A stretch of DNA of 64,000 nt from Typha latifolia (taxonomy: Eukaryota > Streptophyta > Magnoliopsida > Poales > Typhaceae), in the NCBI GenBank assembly GCA_019914945.1, contig CM034105.1, positions 7,564,001 to 7,628,000 of the forward strand, written 5' to 3'. Position 1 is the stretch's first letter, and each line of letters begins with the position of its first letter. The notes below the pieces were generated by a model, which saw only the letters and a list, made by a program, of their open reading frames with translations, did not search any database and was not told the origin of the DNA. Shown here one piece after another: positions 57,965 to 64,000 of this stretch. The translations under genes and the position numbers were made by a program.

Positions 57965-59283
57965 CCTCAGCTCGTCAAGAAAGTGAAAGGTAGGAGATGA
58001 ATAGGCTGCAAGCTCGGCGGTATCGGGTTGGCGCGATAATGCATCCGTCGCTCTATTTTTCGTTCCCTTCTTGTATTGGATTCATAATCATATCCCAGCA
58101 ATTTTGTGACCCATCGCTGCTGTACCGGAGTGTGTATGCGCTGTCCCATAAAGTATGGAAGGCTCCTTTGATCAGTTTAGATAATGAATTGTCTACCAAT
58201 CAAATAAGGCCTCAAGTTTATCACCGCATGTAGAATTGCCAACATCTCTCTCTCATAAGTCGATAATTGCTGAGATTTTTGTGACAAAACCTTACTAAGA
58301 AAGGTTATGGGATGTTCTCCTTGCATAAGTATAGCTCCTACACCAACACCCAATGCATCACATTCCACAATGAACTCTTTGGTGAAGTCCGGTAGCGCTA
58401 AAACGGGAGTTATCGTCATTGCTGTTTTCAATTTTTCAAAGGCTGAAGTGGCTTCATCCGTCCATCTAAAAGAGTCTTTCTTCAACAAAGAAGTAAGAGG
58501 AGCAGAAATCTTGCCATATCTGTTGATAAAGCATCGATAATATCCGGTTAGCCCCAAAAATCCTCTCAATCCGATGGTAGTAGTAGGAATAGGCCAAACA
58601 GTCATACATGCAAGCTTTTGAGAATCTGCCGCTACACCATCCGCTGAAATGATGTGGCCTAAATACTCTACTTGTGGTACTCCCCATAGGCACTTGGACT
58701 TTCTGATCTTCAATTAGTTTTACTTCAACAAATTCAGCACATTCTCCAAATGCTGCCAATGCTCCAATTCAGTCCTGCTATACACTAAACTGTTGTAAAA
58801 AAATACCAAGATATACCTTTATAAGAGAGGCCGAAATATATCATTCATGAGGCCTTGAAAGGTAGCTGGAGCATTAGTGAGACCAAAAGGCATCACCCGA
58901 AACTCGTAATGCCCGTTCGGAGTCTGAAATACAGTTTTGTGCACATCCGTCGGGTGAACTCTAATTTGATGATACGTAGCCCTCAAGTCAAGCTTACTAA
59001 ATATAGTCGCCCCTGCAAGCTCGTCTAGCAACTCCTCGATAACCAGAATGGGTTACCGATCCTTGACGGTAATAGCGTTTAGTGCCCGATAGTCGACACA
59101 AAAATGCCATGTCCCATCTTTTTTTCGCAGCAATAGCACGGGGGATAAATATGAGTTATAACTTGGTTGAATGAGACCGTGCTCCAACATCTCGGCTACC
59201 ATTTTTGAGATAACTTCTTTTTACACATGTGGATACCGATATGGCCTCACGTTCATCGGTGCAGCCTTGGGTACAATCTCTAT
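57965..59283 (-). pseudogene. Family A reverse transcriptase and RNase H
   Basis: From 59283: the RT N-terminal strand (NVRPYRYPHV then a stop), [40 protein letters not shown] (59031-58850), then a segment where the YxDD-type motif reads FFYNSLVYS, so both catalytic aspartates are gone. RNase H follows (58713-58177): FIVECDALGVGVGAILMQ, STYEREMLAILHAV, and QRWVTKLLGYDY at 58120. Frame breaks at about 59220, 58820 and 58720. Confidence 0.88.
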
Positions 59284-59286
59284 GCC

Positions 59287-60893
59287 TGATACACTTAGTT
59301 AGGATCTTTTCTTATTGCATTAGGTATTTATTTTCATTAAAATAAAATTTTTGTCTGTTGCGTTCGAACGCAGGAGGGGTCGCGTTTGAACGCCCTTGCG
59401 AATGCCTACATCAGGTTCGCAAATATAAAGAACACATATTATGCGTTCTAACGCGGTCAGGCGAGTTCGAATGCCTGCATCGCGTTCGAATATACAGAGA
59501 ACGTCTTTTGGTGCGTTCGAACGCGATCGAGTGCGTTCGAACGCAATCAACGTGAAAGTTATAGAATTAGGGTTTCATATTGTTTTAGGACTTGTTGGCT
59601 AGCCTGTATATATATGTAGATAGCAGATAACTTTATTATGCTATTGTATTATTGATTTCTTGCCTCCTATCTTCTCTCTAGACATTTCCCTCATCCCTCT
59701 TCACCATCCTTCCACCTCTACTGTTGGCAAGGTTTCTCCTAACTTCTAATCTCCCTCGACTATCAAGCCACCCCTCTTCTTTGGGATCACAACCACTTCG
59801 TTCTTTTCGTCTATATCCCTAAATCACATCCAAAATCCACCTTCATATCCATATCCATCCATAACCCTAACATCCACTCCACCCGTCACCACCACCATTA
59901 CCCACATTATTCCGCATTTTTGTCCCAGTTGCAATTCGAATCTAGAAAGAGCATAAATACAAAAGTTATAGATTAGGGAGACAAGAATCTAATCCACTTA
60001 GTTTCATAATTTTCTAACTACCGGAGAATATTTGATGAATAGTTTCCCACTGTTGCACGGACTGATTCCTATAATACATCCAGATCTTGAACGCAGGAGA
60101 GGTTGCGTTCGAATGCCTTTGCGAACTCCTACATCAGGTTTGCAAATACAGAGAATGCATATTGTGCATTCAAACGCAATCGGGCGAGTTTGAACGCCCG
60201 CGTTCGAATGTCTACATCGCGTTCGCACATATAAAGAATGTCTTTTGGTGCGTTCGAACACGATCATGCGCGTTCGAACTCGATTGACGGAAAAGTTCTA
60301 GAATTAGGGTTTCATATTGTTTTAGGAATTATTGGCTAACCTCTATATATGTGTGGATGGCAGCCAACTTCATTATGCTATTAGATTATTGATTTCTTGC
60401 CTCCTATCTTCTCTCTAGACATCTCCCTTCTCCCTCTTCACCATACTTCCACCTCTACCGTTGGTAATGTTTCTCCTAACTTCTATCTAATCTCCCTTGA
60501 CTATCGAGCCACCCCTCTTCTTTGGAATCTCGACCACTTTGTTCCCTTCGTCTATATCCCTAATCTCATCCACAATCCACATTCATCTCCATATCCATCC
60601 ATAACCCTAACATCCACTCCACCCATCACCACCACCATCACCTACATTATTCCATATTTTTGTCGCAGTTTTAGTTTGAATCTACAAAGGGCATAAATAC
60701 GAAAGTAGTAGATCAGGGATTTATAAATTTAATTCACTTAGTTTCATAATTTTCTGAGTACTAGAGAATATTTTATAAATATTTTCCCACGGTTGCACGT
60801 ACTGATTCCTATAATACATCTAGATCTTGAAGGAATTGTAGTGTAGCCTATCTTTGATATGAGAACCTATCAATTTGGTATCAGAGCTTAGCA
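59287..60893 (+). mobile_element. Family A solo LTR (1.6 kb, internally duplicated) between protease and RT
   Basis: It starts TGATACACTTAGTTAGGATC. A duplication of about 723 bp (59363-60086 and 60087-60828) gives it two palindrome clusters (59355-59555, 60090-60285) and two TATA-like boxes (tatatatatgtag, tatatatgtgtgg). U5 ends ACCTATCA at 60872, but a further 21-bp unit with PBS TTGGTATCAGAGC and ending TTAGCA runs to 60893. Flanks atgcc (59282-59286) and atgcg (60894-60898) match at 4 of 5. Discounting the insert and one flank brings the minus-strand protease and RT frames into register. Confidence 0.85.
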
Positions 60894-61450
60894 ATGCGAT
60901 GGTCCGCCGCTCTCCTCAGTGGCAACTCCTGTGGCTCCTCAAACAGTACTGGCTCCTCAAATAGTCCATAAAAATTATCTAATAAATTAGACAATTCAAT
61001 GATAGTACCTGAACTCGTTTGAGGCTCATCTCCTGCTGGTCCTAACTGAAAAAGATAGGCTAAATCATATGCACAAGGTAGCCCCACCATAGGTTGCATC
61101 ACCGGAATCGGCGAAGACCGAATGCCATCAAGTCGCACATCTTTGTTTCCTTGTTTAAATTTCATCCACATGCTCCGGAAATTAAATGTGACGGGTCCCA
61201 AGCTTTGTAACCACTGAGTACCAAGGACAATATCCAATCCTCGCAGTGCCAATGGATACAAGTCCACAATGATATCGTGTCCTTGCACCCGTATACTGAC
61301 CCGGCGACACAAGCTCTTTGCCCTAAGCTTCGTGCCATCTCCAATAGCAATGTCAAATTCCGTGGTCTGTTTGGCATCCAAATCCAATCTCCTCACTAAC
61401 CTCTCATCTAGAAAGTTGTGTGTACTCCTCGAATCAATGAGGATGTGCAC
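60894..61450 (-). pseudogene. Family A aspartic protease region
   Basis: The minus strand is open for about 185 codons: MHILIDSRSTHNFLDERLVR, IAIGDGTKLRAKS, LYPLALRGLDIVLGTQWLQS, up to RRAADHRI. The protease active site is normally DSGSTHNF; here it is DSRSTHNF, a glycine to arginine change expected to inactivate it. It is otherwise the best preserved part of this element. The solo LTR at 59287-60893 cuts it from RT. Confidence 0.88.
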
Positions 61451-62640
61451 ACAATGCTTTGTAACGAGTCCGTCTACTCATAATGTCATCGGAGCGAAAG
61501 TACCCGAATATGCATGCATCGATATTTCAGCTTTGATATCTTCCTCCGCACCCTCCATATCAGCCTCCTCATGGACCTCCTCTGGGCAGTCACCATCATC
61601 ATCAACCTCACCATCCTCCTCAAGACTGTCAATAAACATCACACTCCCGATCGATTTAGATGACAGGGGGTGAAACACTCATCACATCGAAAGCAAAGGC
61701 CCTTCGCTCTTCACTCCACATGGGCAGGTGTGAGAGTTCGAACGGGGGGTCTTGTGCCTCCTCTATATCGGAAGAAGGTCTCAAAGTAGGTCATGGTCTA
61801 GTGCTCGCAGCTACTATTTTTGAACCCGCAGAATTTCCAGCCGACGTTCTAGGTGCAAATCGCCCATCTTGGTTGCCCTAATTTGTTTTTGCTGCCATCT
61901 TGAGAGCCTTATACTTTTGCTCCATCCTCACAGCCTTTTCAAAGGCCTTCTCAAGAGTAGTAGGACAAAGAGCACGAACATCCGCTTGTATCTCATCTCG
62001 CAGCCCTTAAATAAATGTGCTCATCAATGTTGGTTCAGGGCTCACAACGACTACTAACTCTTTCAAACTCAGCTTGGTACTCAATATGGTTGTACTTTGA
62101 ACCATCTTTCTTAATGTGGCAGCAAAATCTTCATATGCCGCTGTCCCAAATCTGCGTATAATCCTCCTATAAAAATAAGCCCATCCGGTAAATCCACCAC
62201 CACGAAGAACCGATCTATAACAATGCAATGCCGTTCCTTGGAGGTGAAAGCTTGCCATCTGGACTTTTGCATCTTTTGCTATACCTTGACAATCAAAATA
62301 TTGTTCAACTTGAAACACCGGATCCATTGGATCACCGCCTTGGAATTTTGGAATGTCCAAGCGTGCGGTTCTCCCCCGAATAGCATTGTCGAGTTCGCGA
62401 AAGATCCTTGGTTCAGGTCTAAACCTTTGTGCAAGTTGATCCCCTTCTATAAATCTTCGAGCATGTCCATCACCATCTCCAAAGGGATCAACCTCATCCT
62501 CAAAGTGCCAATCCTCCTCATCGATGAAGTGCACCTATGTCGCACGCCTCTCGGGTTCCACCACCGCCGGTCTTGGGTTTTGCAACGGACGTGGGGAATG
62601 ATGTGTAGGCATAGGTAAGAGGGGGTCATTCACACTCGCA
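61451..62640 (-). pseudogene. Family A gag
   Basis: The minus strand 62534-62007 encodes RTARLDIPKFQGGDPMDPVF, QVEQYFDCQGIAKDAKVQMA and ALHCYRSVLRGGGFTGWAYF, a Retrotrans_gag capsid region. After a frameshift near 62050 it continues to a decayed zinc knuckle (GLCFRCDE near 61695) and an acidic stretch (EEDGEVDDDGDCPEEVHEEA at 61640) before the protease. Confidence 0.85.
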
Positions 62641-63058
62641 TGACACACCTGAATCTGTGGGGTATCAGTTCGATGAGGTCCCACCACTGGTTTTCTTAAA
62701 ACTCCAATCACCGTTGAGGAGATGACGAATCAAATCGGTTCATGACATATTCCTTGAAATCATTGTGATCCTTTTAAATTGAGTCAACTCTATGCATTAA
62801 TATATGGAACACGCCCCTAAGTTCATCCATATTCACAGTCATGGACGTTGGTTGACTCGGTCCTGCCATGGTCGCTCCAAAGGAATCGGCCTCACAGTTA
62901 GGGTCATCGTGGATTGAGTCCTTGTCAGTGTGCTCTCCATAAGTCTCCTTGTTGATGTCATCTTCCTTCTTTCAACCATTAATGGAGGTCTGAGGTTCGC
63001 CTGCTTTGATACTAATTTGATAAGCTCTAATACCGATTGATAAGCCCTAATACCACTT
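62641..63058 (-). other. Gag start and leader with three PBS-like copies
   Basis: The minus strand between the LTR (63059) and gag reads aaGTGGTATTAGGGCTTATCA, then atCGGTATTAGAGCTTATCA, then aaTTAGTATCAAAGCAGG: three PBS-like words about 20 bp apart, each of the first two followed by the LTR-end word TTATCA. The gag start (MAGPSQPTSMTV near 62872) follows. Confidence 0.75.
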
Positions 63059-63839
63059 TGATGGGATCTCGAATTAAAGATAGGCTACGCAACGATTCCT
63101 TCAAGATCTGGATATATTATAGGAATTAGTTCATGTAACCGTGAGAAAATATTCATCAGATATTCTTCGGTAGTCAGAAAATTACGAAACAAATTGGGTT
63201 AGATCCGTAGATTCCTGATCTACAACTTTCGTATTTACACCCTTTACAGATTCGAACTGTATTAGGGATGAAAATACGGAATAACATGGGTGATGGTGGT
63301 GGTGACGAGTGGAGTGGATGTTAGGTTTATAGATGGGTATGGAGATGAAGGTGGATGGTGGATGTAATTAAGTAAAGTAGATGAAGGGAATGAAGTGGTC
63401 GAGGTCCCAAAGAAGAGGGATGGCTCGACAGTCGAGGGAAATTAGAAGTTAGGAGAAACCTTGCCAACTATAGAGGTTGAAGGATGGTGAAGAGGGAGGA
63501 GGGAGATTAGGGTAGATAGATGATAGAGAGGCAAGAAATCAATATTCCAATAGCATATTGAATTTGGCTGCCATCCACATTTATATTGTAACAACCCAAT
63601 CCCAAAAAAAAAAAAAAAATTCTTTGCATGGGCACGACGTGGCCGGCCATAGTTTGACCGGCCTCGTGCCCATGCATTGGGGCAGTGTGGGGGAGGAGCC
63701 ACGCACCCCCCCTCGCGTCGCCGCAGCCACCACCTTCTCTCTCTTTAAATCTCTCTCTCTCTCTCTCTCCCCCACTGCCGAACCGCCGCTGTTATCGTCG
63801 TGCTGCCGTAGGTGAGTCTCCTCCTCCTTCCTCCTCCTC

Positions 63840-63873
<34 letters not shown>

Positions 63874-64000
63874 TCTTTGGGCTCGGGCTCGTCGGAGCCG
63901 AGTCGCCGGTGAGAGACCGGCAGCTGGCTGGCCACCAGCTGCCGGCGCCCTCCCCGTAGGCCGGGTCCGCACCTCCCTCCCCTCCTTCCTTCTTCTTCTT
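63059..64000 (-). mobile_element. Family A 5' LTR, interrupted by a family B LTR at 63597 and by the window end
   Basis: On the minus strand the U5 end is CCCATCA at 63059, with the leader running back to 63596 (gttgatagg, ccatccacatttatat near the TATA region). At 63597 TGTAACAACCCAATCCCAAA begins a family B-type LTR (+), with a poly-A tract, spaced inverted repeat (63624-63678), CT runs and donor-like GTAG/GTGAGTC (GT at 63812). It continues beyond 64000. Confidence 0.75.

Overview
The window looks like nuclear DNA of a flowering plant, probably a monocot (the monocot call is a weak guess from gene and repeat style). It carries pieces of two host genes with short exons and very long introns. 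The rest is nested LTR retrotransposons, solo LTRs, a DNA-transposon remnant, a mitochondrial insertion and microsatellites. No rRNA or tRNA gene, CRISPR array or prokaryotic feature was seen.

Host genes. (1) On the + strand, the last three coding exons of a TBC-domain Rab-GAP (TBC1D13-like) lie at 8688-8867, 20311-20427 and 20532-20696. One intron is 11.4 kb and filled with repeats; the 5' exons lie outside the window or were not recognised. (2) On the - strand, a complete four-exon gene for a 310-residue chloroplast ribonucleoprotein (cpRNP: transit peptide, acidic segment, two RRMs) runs from 46767 to 38286. Its first intron holds a gag-only LTR element and its second intron holds LTR debris. 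These are the only apparently functional protein genes.

Repeats. Family A (Ty3/gypsy) has LTRs carrying clusters of the palindrome GCGTTCGAACGC upstream of a TATA box. It occurs as solo LTRs with target-site duplications (11503, 23561, 50158, 59287), as nested pol remnants (25-31 kb), and as one long decayed minus-strand element (55.4-64 kb) with gag, protease, RT/RNase H and a tandemly duplicated integrase. Family B (Tekay/Del-like) has LTRs of about 3.1 kb with CT-rich leaders, gene-like splice signals and an array of small covarying hairpins. One copy (49546-55410) has only about 860 bp of non-coding interior between PBS and polypurine tract. Families C and D and a short non-autonomous repeat E (three copies) make up most of the remainder.

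Layout: 1-8.6 kb, intergenic or upstream-intron repeats with a NUMT holding rps7-like and atp6-like mitochondrial pieces; 8.7-20.7 kb, TBC gene 3' half; 22-38 kb, nested gypsy elements; 38.3-46.8 kb, cpRNP gene; 47-48.4 kb, PIF/Harbinger-like remnant; 48.4-64 kb, nested A and B retrotransposons.

Most notable observation: in family A the LTR/primer-binding-site boundary is repeatedly multiplied in tandem. In three solo insertions bounded by exact or near-exact target-site duplications, the extra PBS copies lie inside the inserted LTR. This suggests LTRs that extend at their U5 end by priming from duplicated PBSs. Coordinates of LTR ends and splice sites were read by eye and may be off by a few bases.
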